From Euglena gracilis (lineage: Eukaryota; Euglenida; Euglenophyceae; Euglenales): a stretch of 64,000 bases of DNA. Numbering within the stretch: the first letter of the stretch is position 1; each line of letters begins with the position of its first letter. This document shows positions 1-11,412 of this stretch, in pieces. The notes under the pieces were generated by a model. It did not search any database. It was not told the DNA's origin and saw nothing but the letters and a program-made list of their open reading frames with translations. The DNA lies in the NCBI GenBank assembly GCA_039621445.1, contig CP154955.1, positions 49,398,086-49,462,085 on the forward strand. Direction: 5' to 3'. The position numbers and the translations under genes are program-made.

Positions 1-706
1 AGGCCGTGGCAAATTCCTTTCGTTTCTGAACATTTCGAACCCCCCCCATGGTCCATCCAATTTCCCAGGAAACCAGATCTGTGACCGCCGATCGTCAGAT
101 TCCACAGTTCAGTTGCGATGTTGCCCCTCGATCGAAAGCTTTCTTCAAGGGCTTTCAACACATGGAAATACAGGGGGTGTCCAAATTCCGCAAGGTAAAT
201 ATCTGCAGCGCATTAATCACCGCAGGTTTAAACTCGATTTATAACGCCACCAAAGTACTCATAGTGCGGGATTACACTGTCGGTGATAAATGCCGAACGA
301 AGTAAGAACCACACGCAATAATGCCCAGCCCTATTTCTTTCCCATGTTGTTTTTTTATTTCTTTTCTCTCTTTCAGTGCCACCGGTTTATATAGAAGGTG
401 AAGAGATCCAGGGGGAGGAGGTGGCCAAGCACAGGTTAAGGAAGGTTAACCATTTCTTTGATGCCGGAAAACCATTTCTTTTTGGCAAATTACCAATTGT
501 TTGGGCTTAAATTTTTGGAAGTTATGGTTGGTGAATCCTAATTTTGTACTATAATCCTAATTTGGCACTTGGAGATCCCTAATTTTATCGGTTAAAAAAT
601 TCACCGGTTAACCAAAAAAATAGGGTCCGCTTGACATAGTCCCTATGTCAACACTGGCCATTGGGATCCCCAAAAGGGTCATTTAGGGGGTTGACATTTG
701 GGGACC
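1..706. other. Unassigned sequence
   Basis: I see no convincing gene here. The possible reading frames are short and look like random open frames, and no known domain is recognisable. The sequence ends at the edge of the first inverted-repeat element. Confidence 0.5.
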
Positions 707-1016
707 AAGCTGTTTTTTTTACCAACCCCGGGGGGGCGGGAGGGGGGTCCGGAGTGCCTGTGAGTGCCTGCCCAGGCAGGCACTACCCCCCCCCCCCCGG
801 GGGTCGGATTTCGGCCTGTGCCCAGGCACATTCCTTTGAAAATAGGCCATTTTTGGCTCCCTGGCGCCGGGTCTCTGCTAGGGCACTTTTGGGTGTGTGC
901 CCTACCCCCCCCCCCGGGGGGTCGGATTTGGAGTGCCTTGGAGTGCCTGCCCAGGCAGGCACCCCCCCCCCCGGGGTGGCCGGGGTGGGGTCGGCACCCG
1001 ATTAAAATACAGCCTG
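707..1016. mobile_element. MITE, AGGCTG-ended family, copy 1
   Basis: The unit starts with AAGCTGTTTTTTTTACC and ends with TAAAATACAGCCT. Inside are two palindromic GTGCCTGCCCAGGCAGGCAC blocks set in C/G runs. The same arrangement in reverse orientation occurs at 61579-61867, and a shorter piece is at 58886-59016. It has no coding capacity, so it is a non-autonomous element. The 5' end is slightly degenerate and no target duplication is evident. Confidence 0.7.
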
Positions 1017-2099
1017 CTGGGGACCAGTGGGGTGGGAAAATTTTTTGGTGAAAATTGGCCCTGTTTTGGAAATAGAGTACCGTGCAGCGTGGAAAAATCT
1101 GATGACCACCGCTCTGTTGAAAAGAGCTATCGAACGAGGGGTAACCTGGTACCCTAACGTTGCACGCAGCCCGAGATGCACTCGCAATCGTCGGATCAGA
1201 CAGAATCTGAGTCGAAATTTGTCATGATTTTTGGTGCTGCTTGCTTTAAGATGCTTAATGAACCACACAGAAGCGATTTTTCTCTTCGAATCGACGGCCT
1301 GAGGGGTCCAGGGGGGCACAGGGAGTGTGAAATTAGGATTTTCCAGTGACAGGATACTGGAGTACTGTGCAGCGTGGCTGAATTTGGTGGTGATTGCTGG
1401 TTGTCTGATAAGGTTGGGACGACTCGTCGACTGGTCGATTATTTGTTCGGGTCCCCCGAACAAGATTAATTGTTCATGCCCAAAAAGAATAGTCGTGAAC
1501 GAATTTGCCTTTTACAAAATTGGACTGGTGCACAACGTTCAGGGGTAATTCTGGGGGGCACAGAAGAAGTAAGCCAAATCACATGCAAAAAAATATGGCT
1601 GCCACAAGGGATTTTTCATGTTTTTTTGGGTTTTGTTTTTCTTAAGATGTTTTAGTTATAATAAAATATATTCTATAATTGCTACACCAGGTTATATTGG
1701 ATTTATCTTTTATATATTACCTCTAAAACCTCTACCTGAAGCCCAAATAAAGACCTATAGGATTAGCCGGTACATAATTATTGTTTAGATTAATATTTTA
1801 CAGAAGTTGGTGTAGATATTATTGAGGTAGATATATATATAAATAGTAATAAGTATAATAGTAGATTAATAGATTTAGACCTATTAATAACAAAGGTATT
1901 GATATAAATAATATATATATAAGGTCAATACCTATTATAATATGATATAATATATATAATATTTTTTATAAAAGAATACTAATTAATATGTATTAAAAAG
2001 GCTGTAGAATTGGTCCTAATAATAACATATGGTATTCTGTTAATATTAATGTATTTAAAAAAAATATTAAATAAAAATATTAAAATAATTATTAGTTAG
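1017..2099. other. No gene; AT-rich tract from about 1640
   Basis: The first 600 bases have only short open frames. From about 1640 to 2099 the sequence becomes very AT-rich, dominated by TA and ATATAT runs, in sharp contrast with the surrounding GC-rich repeats. The AT tract resumes after the element at 2100-3069, so it was one continuous tract before insertion. Confidence 0.6.
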
Positions 2100-3069
2100 G
2101 GGGTGTTGGGGACGCGGGGGACGCGGGGGGGGACGCGAGGGGGGACGCGGGGGCACCACCATTCTAGGGACCATGATCAAAGCTGACGTTTTTTTAAAAA
2201 AAATTATGTTCTGTTTTTTTCTTCTTCAAAAAAGCACCAAAAAAGTGTTTTTTTAAAAAAAATGGAAAGTGTGTTTTAAAAGAAGTTTTACAACGCAAAA
2301 GTCTTGTCCTCTAAAAAAAAAAGGCTCCAAAAACCGGTGCGTTTCCACATCCAAAATGGAGTTTTGTCAAAAATGGCCCAACATTCATCCCAAAAATTTG
2401 ATGGTCGATAAGAATATCCTACAAAATTCCCTTTCAAAAAATTCTTTGAAAGGCAGTCTCTAGCAAACTCAAAATGGGAAGATGGCTCTTTGGGATACAC
2501 CATGATCAGAATTTCCAGGTGAGAGGATGGGCTGAACGCCATGGGCTGAAAAAAATTGACAAAATGGAAAAGACAACAGGAGATGGGAACAGTGTCAACA
2601 AAAAGGACACAAAATGGGAAATGTGTGCAGTGGTTGCGGGGGGATATTCTAGGATTAGCATTGATTATGCCGAACAAACAGGAAAAAACAAATAAATGGA
2701 CACTCTTTGTATGGCCAACACCAATTGTCTTCCCGCATCCCATCAACCACAGTGTGAAGAAATGGGAAGCATTCCCTTAGAGACTCGTTAGGTCACGACC
2801 TTCACCCATCACAAGCGGCAGGGGGGTCCCACGGGACCCCCCCCATGCCTGGGCTCCAGCGAACAACTGGCATTTTTTGAGGGGCAAGGATAAATTTTTG
2901 ACTTCTCACTTGTTTTTGCAACGTTCTTTTTCCTTCTCCCCTCTTCTTCGTTTCATCACATGTAGCATGCCGGGACATTGCAGCAAAGCCTCTTCAAAAA
3001 AAGGACACCAAGCCACTTGGTGGGGACGCGGGGGGGGGGACGCGGAGGGGACGCGGGGGCTCAACCCCC
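2100..3069. mobile_element. G-ended element with CGCGGGGA subterminal repeats, copy 1
   Basis: The ends are GGGGTGTTGGGG and CTCAACCCCC. Each end carries a short array of GGGGACGCG-type repeats (2108-2152 and 3022-3058). The flanks are TTAG on the left and TTAA on the right, a probable 4-bp target duplication with one change. Sequence on both sides is the same kind of AT-rich DNA. The interior has weak open frames only. Relatives occur at 25981-27070 and 45669-46036. Confidence 0.65.
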
Positions 3070-3330
3070 TTAATATATGTAATGTAATGGGTAATAAATG
3101 ATGGATCTATGCCTATACCTATTGTATTATAATACTAATAATTAGCAATTGATCAACTAATAATAAAGGCATTTGGTCAAAAAAGGATCGGCTGGACAAA
3201 ATCACTGTACATGTTAATATACCCGTATCGTGATGATAAATATGATGCGACCTGGTATAGCATTTAATGTATAACATCTATTCACCATTTATAAAATATT
3301 ATTTATAGATTAATATTATGTTTCTTAAAA
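3070..3330. other. AT-rich tract, continuation of 1640-2099
   Basis: This is an AT-rich, gene-free stretch matching the composition of the tract left of the 2100-3069 element. Confidence 0.5.
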
Positions 3331-3671
3331 AAGGTGGAATGGAGCAAAGAAAACTCTAAGGGTGAAAATAGTTGACTATTTGTCGGATAGGGGAGATTAA
3401 TCGGTTTGTTCACGAGGTTGAACGAACAATGTTCATCCAACCTTGCGTCTGATGAAAGGAGCTTTCGATTGAGGGGTGAGTTTGTACCTGAACGATCGAC
3501 ACGGCCAGAGATACGCTCGCGGTCGTCGGAAGTTGGCGAAATGCAAAATAGCGTGACATTGCAGATCAGTGGTGAAAGATTGGTCCTGGGAGTGTCCTTT
3601 GACCGAAAGTTGGGGACGCCGGTTCTGTCGAACCCGGTGTCCCTAAAACGACGCTTTAAACAAGAGGGGGG

Positions 3672-3734
3672 GGACGCTGGTTTTGTCCTGAACCCGGCGT
3701 CCCCGGACGCCGGGTTCAGGACAAAACCGGCGCC
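3672..3734. repeat. Near-perfect hairpin, about 27-bp arms
   Basis: GGTTTTGTCCTGAACCCGGC and its reverse complement face each other around CCCCGG, giving arms of about 27 bases with a loop of two to four. A decayed single-arm copy (GGGACGCCGG...GGTGTCCC) lies just upstream at 3611-3646. No function is apparent; it looks like a foldback element or a strong cruciform. Confidence 0.8.
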
Positions 3735-3826
3735 CCCCACCTCTTTTTTGTAGTAAACTTAGCATTGCGAATTTCGCGTAATTTAAGATTTATAAATTAC
3801 ATTACTGTAAGTTACGGTAACTTACT

Positions 3827-3862
3827 GAAATTTATGAAATTTATGAAATTTATGAAATTTAT
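3827..3862. repeat. 11-bp tandem repeat (GAAATTTATGA)
   Basis: Three and a bit copies of GAAATTTATGA stand in a row. Confidence 0.85.
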
Positions 3863-4085
3863 TTTGTTTGAACAATTCACCTCAGCCCCCTCCCCCAACC
3901 TCAAAAACCATATACCCTCACCCCCCCCCCAAAGTGGCCAGGGTGCCGTGGGACCCTGAAATGGCCACCCTGGGGGGGACACTTTGGGGGGTGACAAGGG
4001 AGAAGGGACTGGCCACTTTGTTTGGGGGGGACAAATTCTGTCGTCCAAAGGTCCTTTATCTATTCAGACGCTTTTGATAGGCATC

Positions 4086-4158
4086 GTACATGTAGCTCAG
4101 TTGGTACTGCGCTCGTTGAGTAAGCGAGCGGTCGTGGGTTCGAACCCCACCGTGTGTG
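4086..4158 (+). tRNA. tRNA-Thr-like (AGT)
   Basis: The 73-nt unit has a seven-pair acceptor stem (GTACATG with CGTGTGT, several wobble pairs), an A-box TAGCTCAGTTGG, an anticodon stem CTCGT/GCGAG and a T-arm GTGGG-TTCGAAC-CCCAC. The anticodon position reads AGT (Thr). Two oddities are a G at position 33, where U is almost universal, and a weak D-stem. It may be a decaying tRNA gene or a tRNA-derived SINE head. Two other tRNA-like units lie within 400 bp. Confidence 0.65.
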
Positions 4159-4230
4159 CACTTTTTAACCATATTTGTAGGAGAAAAATCTTCTAATATT
4201 ATACATTAGGCAAAAATATGAGGAAAAGGT

Positions 4231-4302
4231 GCACACAGCAGGGTTCGAACCCGCGACCTCCCTGTCATGAAGCAGGCACTGTACCAACTGAGCTATGTGA
4301 GC
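4231..4302 (-). tRNA. tRNA-Met-like (CAT)
   Basis: Read on the minus strand, the acceptor GCTCACA pairs with TGTGTGC at six of seven positions. The A-box is TAGCTCAGTTGG, the loop TTCATGA gives anticodon CAT, and the T-arm is GCGGG-TTCGAAC-CCTGC. The anticodon stem is imperfect (three of five pairs). It could be a pseudogene. Confidence 0.65.
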
Positions 4303-4484
4303 GATGCATACATTCTCAGAATCATCACTAAAGGGTGTCAGCCATATTTTATGGAATTTGGATTTTGTGGAAGCCATCAACTCCAGCCAGTGGGGGGGGG
4401 TGAAAAAAATGAAATAGGGGTGGGTGGTTAAAAAACAAAACCAAAATAGGGGGGCGATTTTTACCACAAAAGTGGAACCAAAAA

Positions 4485-4555
4485 AGACGAGGTGGGAATC
4501 GAACCCACGACCACACGGTTGACAGGCAAACACTGTACCACTATGCCACTCGCCT
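4485..4555 (-). tRNA. tRNA-Asp-like (GTC)
   Basis: On the minus strand the acceptor AGGCGAG pairs with CTCGTCT over seven pairs. The D region has the ATAGTGGTA typical of Asp tRNAs, the loop CTGTCAA gives anticodon GTC, and the T-arm is GTGGG-TTCGATT-CCCAC. The anticodon stem is badly paired, which suggests a pseudogene. Confidence 0.6.
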
Positions 4556-4959
4556 TGTGATTCTAAGAGCTGCTTTTACATTAAATGACCACGTTTTTGA
4601 ACAAAAAAAAAAACATAGGCAATCCCAAATTTCAGAAGGACGCAAAACAAAAATTACACGACCGTAATTTAAAAATAAATTACGTTGTAAGTTACCTGTA
4701 AGTTACACGCGAAACTTACATTTGTAAATTACGTCGCAATGCTAAGTAAACTTTTTCAAAGGGAACATAACACAGATGGGTTCATAAAGGCTCGTCTGGA
4801 TCCTTGAAGGGTCTTCTTGAATCTTCTTCAAATTAAAGTTGTATGCACTTCAATGAATAAAATGTTCCATGAAAATGAGCCCAAATTCCATCTGGATAAT
4901 TGCAAAAAACCACTACTACTCCAGGAACTATCCCATAAAAACAGACTCGGGCGCAAGAA

Positions 4960-5282
4960 CTGTGTTTATAAAAACAGACTTTTTGCGAAAAAAATCGCGA
5001 CTTTTTTGAGGCCCAAAAATGGCCAAAATGACAACTTTCGGACATAAAATGGCAAATTTGGGGGCCGCGCGCTCTGCGCGTGGCCAAAAAAAGCATTTTT
5101 TGACCAAAAATGGCCCAAAAATGGCAAAAAATGACCACTTTTTTGGACCCGAAAATCACCAATTTTAGGATGCGCGGCCGCCCTCGGACCCCCCTCCCTT
5201 CCCTCCCCCCCCCCCCCCCCCCCCCCCGCGCGGCCGCTCGCCCCCCCCCTCAGCTCCCCCCCCCCCGCTGTGCCTAGCCTCC
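4960..5282. mobile_element. Probable element, GGAGGCTAGGC-ended family, partial
   Basis: The right end reads TGTGCCTAGCCTCC and is preceded by C-runs with CGCGGCCGC blocks and by AAAATGGCC repeats. The element at 59365-59671 has the same ingredients and the same end. The left boundary here is not resolved. Confidence 0.5.
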
Positions 5283-7900
5283 ATTGCAGGCGTCGGGGGG
5301 GGGGGGTCTGTGCCTGCACTGTATTTTGTGTTCCTATCCACGATATACAGGGCAGGGGTGTAGAAAGTGGGGGTCGGGGGGGGGGGGGGGCGGCCGCCCT
5401 GGCGGCCCCCCCCTGGGGTTTTGGAAAGAAAAATTTTTTGGCATGAGTATGATATTTTTCTTTGCAATGACATGATCAATGGTTCAAAAGGCGCTACCAT
5501 GTCGGCTGCCTTCGGCAGCCACCTAACCAATTAAAATCACATTTCTAGAAAATGAAATTGCAAAACCCATCACCGTCTCGGCCGCCTTTGGCGGCCGAAA
5601 TAAAGCCCTTGAGAAAATGCTCATTTCACCTGCCTGAAACCTATGGCACTTCTTGATGTTTGATTTTGGCCACAAACCGACTTTTTCTCCTCCTTTGATA
5701 CTAATTGTTTTTTTGGGACCCCACAAACCACTTTCACCCTGGCTGTTTGAATACAACTCGATTCCCCATGACCCCCTCCATTTTCTTGGCCAGCCGAGTT
5801 TGGGGAAACTTCAATGAAAAAAACAATTTGAGCAAAGTGAAAAAATTGTGTCTTTGCAACCCCCACCCACCCCAGGTTGCAAAGTCGATGGTTGGGTTGA
5901 GTTGGGAGGTTTCCAAATGGGTTCTATCCATGGTTTCACTTTCTAGTTTTTTGGGTCATTGGAGGCTAGGTAGTCCATTTCGGGACCGCAGACTCCCCCT
6001 ATCCCCTGCCCCCTGTTCAGTTCACTTCGGAAGTGCATAGGGGGGTCCCGAGACCCCCCCCCCATGTACCTGGATGTACTTGTTCACTTCGGGAAAAAAC
6101 CGAAAAACGGAACGACGTGCGAACACCAAAAAGGGCATCTTTCAAAAAATTTCGGCGCCTTCGGCGCCGGACCCCCCCTCCCCCCCCCCTCCGGGAAGTC
6201 AACATGTCCAGTTCGGAAGTGAACAGGGGGGGGGGTCCGGGACCCCCCGGAAGTGAACAGGGGGGGGGGGGGGTCCGGGACCCCCCCCCCCTCACCCCTG
6301 TACCTGGGCTCCTTGGACTTCAAAGAGACGTTAGCGTCTCGGCCCCTTCGGGGCCAGGAGGACAGAAAAAAAATACACTTTGGTTGTGCCAAGAAAATTT
6401 TTTTGGCTCACCCCCCTGGGGAAAAAATTGTTCCTACACCTATGGCGCCGGGGCTCAGTCCACAATTATAAGATGCCAAATTTGGGAATACATGATCGCT
6501 GAAAATAAGCGCTGTGTGCATTATAGCTGGATCCTGTGGCCATATGTCAAAAACCCTTGAGAAGAGCTTTCGATTGATGGGTAACATGGCATCAGACATG
6601 TGAAAACTTCAATCGGCCGAAAGACATGGCGCCCAAAGGAGGTCAAAAATGCTCAAAAATGTTCAAAAATGGGTATTTAGGGCGAAATTGGCCGTGATTC
6701 CTTCAACGCCGGTTCAGACGTGAAGCCAGAGCCCCTAATCCACGGTTTCAACAAACTGTGTTCAGAACGCCGGTTCGGTCATGAAACCGTGTTTCAGAAC
6801 GCCAGTTCGGGCTGCCACCCGGACCGGCGTTCTGAACACAGTCTTTGCTACAGAAGTAGGTTAACTTTGAACACATGGGCGACTGGATGTTGGCATTCTT
6901 CCACAGGGCTGTGAACATGGAATGCCTTTTTGACACCGAAGTCAACCAGTGGTGAAAATGCCCAACAAACCTTCCTATTTGTGGCCACCAAGCACGTTTC
7001 AAACGATGGTCAATGCTATTGCAACATTGTACAAATAAGTGCCTTCACCGGTGGGCTCAGTTGTGCCTTCGGTGCAAGGGCAGTTTCCGCAATACGTGCC
7101 ATTCAACACAGCATGTGGAGAAACAAAGCCTTGCCGAAAAAGTAGAAGTGCCCATTCTTTGTGATAGTGAGGTTGTGCGGCTTTTTGATCTCACCAGTTG
7201 TGTAAGTTTGTATAACAGATGAATATGCTGGTGATGACCGACAACTTGGGCCAACGACCCAAAACTTTGGAGAAGTTGACAGTGGGTTGCTTCAATCTTT
7301 CAATCTTTGGTGAGAGGGGATTTTGTTGACGCATTTTGTTTGATATCCAAGTCTGTGTTCACGAAAACAGTTCTTGCGCCCGATTCTGTTTTTATGGGAC
7401 AGACTTGGGCGCAAAATACTCCGCCCGAGTCTGCGTCAAAAACGCAGACTCGGGCGCAAGTCCAGGGGTCCTAAAAGCGGACTAAAATGGGAAAATGGAG
7501 GAAATGGGGAAAATATTTTCCTATTTTTACAACTCGAAAAATGAAATTTATTTTTCATGGAAAAATTGCAGAAATATTTCCAGGAAATTCTTCAGCAATC
7601 CTACAGGCGCAGTTTCCCATTGTTTTGTGCTGACGCCTAGGTTTTTGGGGCATTGGCCGTCTTCTGTTTTTTTTTCTTTTGGATGTCATGTGGCTCCAGG
7701 AAAAAAGTTTTCCAGTTTTGGACCACGTACCAGTTTCATCACAACCTGAGGGCTGAAATTTTTCACTCTGCGAAAAAGTTTGCCAGTTTTGTGCCACATC
7801 TTGGGGCCAGTTTGGTGGGCAACATCTTGGGGCCATTTCGGTGACACACTTTGGGGACACATGGGGCCAGGTTGGTGCCACAGTTAGACAGTTTTATGCA
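5283..7900. other. No recognisable gene; short palindromes
   Basis: Short open frames exist but none shows a domain. Small palindromes of the form GGCCGCCTTTGGCGGCC and GGCGCCTTCGGCGCC recur (about 5505, 5580, 6160). A block at 6020-6310 consists of CGGAAGTGAACAGGGG repeats and C/G runs, and is probably another degenerate element. The part at 6700-6840 has several inverted copies of GAACGCCGGTTC. Confidence 0.5.
7365..7470. repeat. Inverted repeats around GACTCGGGCGCAAG
   Basis: GACTTGGGCGCAAAA, CCCGAGTCTGCGT and ACGCAGACTCGGGCGCAAG form overlapping hairpins. The same motif, with the adjacent TTTTTATGGGA, is found in inverted orientation at about 4935-4958. This is a small dispersed foldback family. 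Confidence 0.6.
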
Positions 7901-7929
7901 GTCCAGCCGGCAGGCCAAAGCATCTTACT

Positions 7930-8300
7930 GACGAGCAGGAAAACAAAGTGATGGAGCTGGTGAAGGGTGCGCAGCTGTGACGCCGTGGTCGACCGGGAGA
8001 CCTTGACGTTGATGGCCCAGGCGGTGATCAGTCGGGGAGGGAGCGACGGCCCACCCCCGCTCACGGCAAACTGGGTGAAATCGCTCAGGCGGAGAAATGA
8101 ACCATGGCCGTGCTGTTCTTCATCCCAACCCCCACCTTTTTTCCAAGCCCCCCCTGAGGAAAACTTTTCCCCCAGCACCCCTCCAAAATCAGCAAAAGCA
8201 TGGGATGGATTAACAAATTTACGGATGGGTAGCAGCGACCGGATCGACACCCCTGCAGACCTTGAGACCAAGCTTCTTTTCAAGTTCTTCCCCCCCTGAA
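7930..8300 (+). pseudogene. Pogo/Tigger-like transposase HTH remnant
   Basis: Two frames placed end to end resemble a CENP-B-type helix-turn-helix (HTH_Tnp_Tc5). The first is LTDEQENKVMELVKGAQL (from about 7928), followed by a stop or frameshift near 7977. The second is DAVVDRETLTLMAQAVISRG, then LTANWVKSLRRRNE (about 8050-8095). In pogo and Tigger transposases this domain binds the transposon ends. The motif order (LT.EQE, then a hydrophobic helix, then W...F.RR) is the family pattern. Near 8100 the match is lost, and SSDRIDTPADLE at about 8235-8270 may be a resumption after an insertion or intron. No DDE catalytic domain is visible, so it is not functional. A pogo-type source would fit the many TA-flanked MITEs in the window. 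Confidence 0.5.
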
Positions 8301-8515
8301 GTCTTCCACCCCCTTAATAACCCGGAAAAGAAGCCTATTGTCATCGGACAACGTCTGGCGCACAAAATATAACGATTTTGTGCGTCAGCCCAGGACTTAC
8401 GGGGTACCCCCCCTTTATTGTCCCCCCCTTTATTGTCCCCCCCCCTTTATTGTCGATTTATTTCCCGATTTTTGCGGGAAATTTTTTTTTGACCGTCACT
8501 TCTCTTTCTCAAGCC

Positions 8516-8836
8516 ATGGCTCCAAAAAAGCGCCAAACTATGTTGGCTTTCAAGCCTGTGGCTGTCTTTCCGGACAGCCGGCGCGAAGGAGCCGTGGTTG
8601 TTCCGAAACCTGTTGATCGTGTTCCAAACGAGCAAACAGCCCCTCCTGAAACCGTCCCCCTTCGAAAAGCCAAACGTGAGAAGCTGTAGAACTTTTTTGT
8701 TTTGATCCGTGATGCCGAAGGCCTGGTCACTCGTGCATTGCTTGAAGAATTTATCACAACGTTGCCTCCCGAAATCAAAACTCGACCTGATGGCTTTGAA
8801 ACAGCGCCGCAGGGACGAATTTTTTGCGCGGTGGCG
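8516..8836 (+). pseudogene. Small unknown gene with in-frame TAG, cut by a MITE
   Basis: An ATG in good context (AGCCATGGC) opens a 57-residue basic, proline-containing frame starting MAPKKRQTMLAFKPV that stops at TAG 8687-8689. The same frame continues without another stop as RDAEGLVTRALLEEFITTLP until the element at 8837, so it looks like one gene with a nonsense mutation. Just upstream, TTTCCCG and GCGGGAAA form a short hairpin (about 8461-8482). I do not recognise the protein. It could instead be a 57-residue peptide followed by non-coding sequence. Confidence 0.4.
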
Positions 8837-9114
8837 CCAGGCTTCTTTTTAAGACCCCGGGGGGGAGGGGGGGGGTCCCCCCCACCACCCAGGGTGGCGC
8901 AGGACCCCCCCCCCGGGGGGGAGGACGGGGACCCCCCCAAAATTGGGCCCGTTAAAAGCAATTTTCAAAAATTTTCGGCGCTTCGCGCCGAAAAGGTATA
9001 CCCAGCGCCTCCGGCGCAGGACCCCCCCCCGGGGGGGGTGGTCCGGCCCGGACCCACCCACCCACCCCCCTCCCCCCCGGGGGGGGGGGTCTGGTGACTT
9101 AAAAAGAAGCCTGG
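8837..9114. mobile_element. MITE with perfect 17-bp terminal inverted repeats
   Basis: CCAGGCTTCTTTTTAAG (8837-8853) is exactly the reverse complement of 9098-9114. Inside are C/G runs and palindromes (GGCGCTTCGCGCC, GCGCCTCCGGCGC). End fragments of related type occur at about 23544-23562 (CTTAAAAAGAAGCCTG) and 62330-62345. No clear target duplication is visible. It is non-coding and interrupts the frame starting at 8516. Confidence 0.85.
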
Positions 9115-10175
9115 AATGGCCTCCATCTAGGGGGAGGTCCTGTGAAAAACATGAAGCCCTCCTTTTGGGGTGTTCCACGTAAACCCTGGCAAATTGCAGC
9201 AAAAGAGTAAAAGTACATTTCCACAAGAAGAAAAATCCAAACACAAAAAACCTCTGAACCTGCCAACTCACACCACATTACCAAAATCAAGAATCTTCAA
9301 AATGCTGCATGCACACATGGCAAAGTAAATTGTGATTGCACAAACAGAACCAGTATCATCCAACACCTTTAACCATGCAGTACTGTCATGGAGTGCATGG
9401 AGAACATTCCAGTTCCAGCTCCAAATAACCAACAATAAACCCCACCAGGGGTGTAAATGGCACCTGTGACATCCTGCAAAGTGAAAAAAAAACAGAAGTG
9501 ACAGGGAGAAACCTTCATAACAACCCTTCAGATAAGCATTCAATGATCCGCCACCAACTCCTTCCGTCTGCAGCAGCACCAAAAACTTGAATTCTTCCTT
9601 CTCCAGGGGTCGTCGGCTCAGTTCACTTCAACGACCTGGGGGGGGGGGGGAGGAAGAAACTCACAGCACACTAACCCAACTGCGAACCACACCAGTACTC
9701 AGCCAGCATACGGTCTTGTGCTGACCTCAGATAAGAAAGCAAGCAAACTGCAGATGACTGCATTCGACAATGTGACCAGCACCAAGACAAGGCAGGCAGA
9801 TTCCAATCGCGAGGACCAAAGCCATTGCGTGAATATTAATGAGTCCGTTCGATACACAACTTTTCCGCTTGTCAGCCCTTTTCCCAAAAAGTCAAGTAAT
9901 CTGTCAAACGGAGGCGTTTGACAGGTGAAATTTACATTCCTGTCTCATCCCCCTCCCTGCCCCAAGCCGGGGTGTCTTCCTCCAAACAAGATATCTTGAA
10001 ACCGACTTTTTGCCAGTTGGAGGAGTAACCACGGTCCTCGCGGCGCTTACCGCGGTTTCCGTAGCCGGGCCGGGGGGAACGAGATCTGGGACATTTGGAT
10101 GAATGGTGATCCTTGGAACCTCAAAGTGAACAACGGGATTTGTGACGGGATTCCGCATAACGGGGAGAACGGTAT
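9115..10175. other. No recognisable gene
   Basis: Short open frames only, with no domains recognised. The stretch includes one G-run (9640-9651). Confidence 0.5.
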
Positions 10176-10178
10176 TCC

Positions 10179-10739
10179 GTTCTACCGTCAAACCGTCGTG
10201 GCGAACGTGAGGCAGGCCTTGGACCCTTGCCACCTGTACCTGAACTTTTAGAAGCTTTGAATAAAGCATACACTCCTTCTGAAGATTTGCCAGCGGACAC
10301 CGCCCTATTTGGGAACACTTTTTCCAAAGTGGCTCGTCCTCCTCCAGGAACAGAGAGAAACCGAAAAATGGCAATTCTCGCCGCGTTGGACTTTGCAAAG
10401 GTGTTGGACCACAGGCAGATCATTTTGCCGAATTTGGATGAGTGGTTCACTACCTTTGCAAAGTGGACGCTGTCAGTGGATTGTGTTTTGGACAACCAGC
10501 AGGAGCGAGAACCAGCCCTACAACGGAGGAAGGAAATTTGTCGAGCCACTGGTGTTGCTGTTCGGGAATGGAGCCCCACAACCTTAAGAACACCAGTCAA
10601 CGCATTGGCTTCAGCGAACAAGACTACGCGTCCCGAACATGGCATTGTCCCCACTGCAAACAACAAGTTTCCAAATTTTGTGCTCTTTTTCAATGCTGCT
10701 TGCACAAGGTCCCGCAATTGGGGGCGGCTGGCCGACTAG
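10179..10739 (+). pseudogene. Domain of unknown function next to a tyrosine recombinase
   Basis: A continuous frame runs from about 10179 with an arginine-rich lead and then a compact domain from PELLEALNKAYTPSEDLPAD (about 10236) through TALFGNTF, ERNRKMAILAALDFAKVL and LDEWFTTFAKW (about 10450). There is no clear ATG; the lead has stops further upstream, so the N-terminus is missing or split by an intron. The same domain is recognisable on the minus strand at 39919-40391 and as a shorter copy at 51904-52122. The tyrosine recombinase remnant follows on the same strand. I infer an N-terminal or accessory protein of a recombinase-type mobile element; no known family name fits. Confidence 0.45.
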
Positions 10740-10890
10740 CCGTCCGAGCCGTCCGGACCTCTTCAGCCGGACCAATGCTGGACGCCCAGCCGTCCGTCTG
10801 GACGAAGCATTTTTTCGCCAGCCGTCCGTCAAGCCGGACCAATGTCTGTCTTGCCAGCCGGCCGGACCAAAAAAAAATATTTCTATCCTT
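10735..10890. repeat. GGAC/CCGTCC-rich dispersed repeat
   Basis: Irregular repeats of CCGTCCG, AGCCGGACCAATG and CCAGCCGTCCGTC. Related blocks lie at 11258-11412, 18663-18785 and 28835-28925, always with GGTTGGTC or GGACCAA nearby. Confidence 0.65.
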
Positions 10891-10952
10891 TCCAAAAAGC
10901 AGTCACGGCTTCCCTCTACTCGTCGCGTCAAATCAGGAAAAACACGAAGTTG

Positions 10953-11023
10953 CCCCCCGGCAGGATTCGAACCCGCGACCTAACGGTCACACGCTAACCA
11001 CACGACCGCTATGCCACGGGGGG
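10953..11023 (-). tRNA. tRNA-like gene, anticodon unclear
   Basis: On the minus strand a perfect seven-pair acceptor stem (CCCCCCG with CGGGGGG) and a T-arm GCGGG-TTCGAAT-CCTGC are present. The D region is GGCATAGCGG. The anticodon stem folds best as TTAGCG/CGTTAG with a six-base loop TGTGAC, which would give GTG (His), but the loop is one base short. A pseudogene or tRNA-derived repeat is likely. Confidence 0.55.
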
Positions 11024-11257
11024 TGATATCGTTCTCGTCCGTGTACTTTTATGAAAATTATTTTTGCCGATGGTGCGATGCATTCAAAAAAGAAATGGGC
11101 AGCTGGTGGGTACCATACAAAGCCCAGTGGACAGCTTTGAGCACCAGTAGGAACGGAGCAGCTCAGCGGACGTCGTATTGTAGATCTACCCAGATCTGGA
11201 CCGTTACTTCCGGTTGCTGATCTACGCGAAAAATCTACGCCTGCGCTTCCAAAGACC

Positions 11258-11412
11258 CGGCCGGCCACCGGCCAACCGGCCAGCCGGCCAGCCGGCTAGC
11301 TGGACCAAGTGCATTTTCTTCAGCCGTCTGGACCAAGCCCACAAGGTCAGCCGTCCGTCCGGACCTTCGCTTTTTTCACCAGCCGTCCGTCCGTCCGTCC
11401 GTCCGTCCCCAT
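11258..11412. repeat. CCGTCC/GGCC dispersed repeat, copy 2
   Basis: CCGGCCAACCGGCCAGCCGG runs into tetranucleotide CCGT repeats (11383-11408). It interrupts the region between the unknown domain and the recombinase core, so it is probably an insertion. Confidence 0.6.

Noticed and set aside
6033-6560. 175-residue plus-strand frame
   Set aside because: Passes through C/G runs and palindromes of a repeat block; no domain and composition driven by the repeats.
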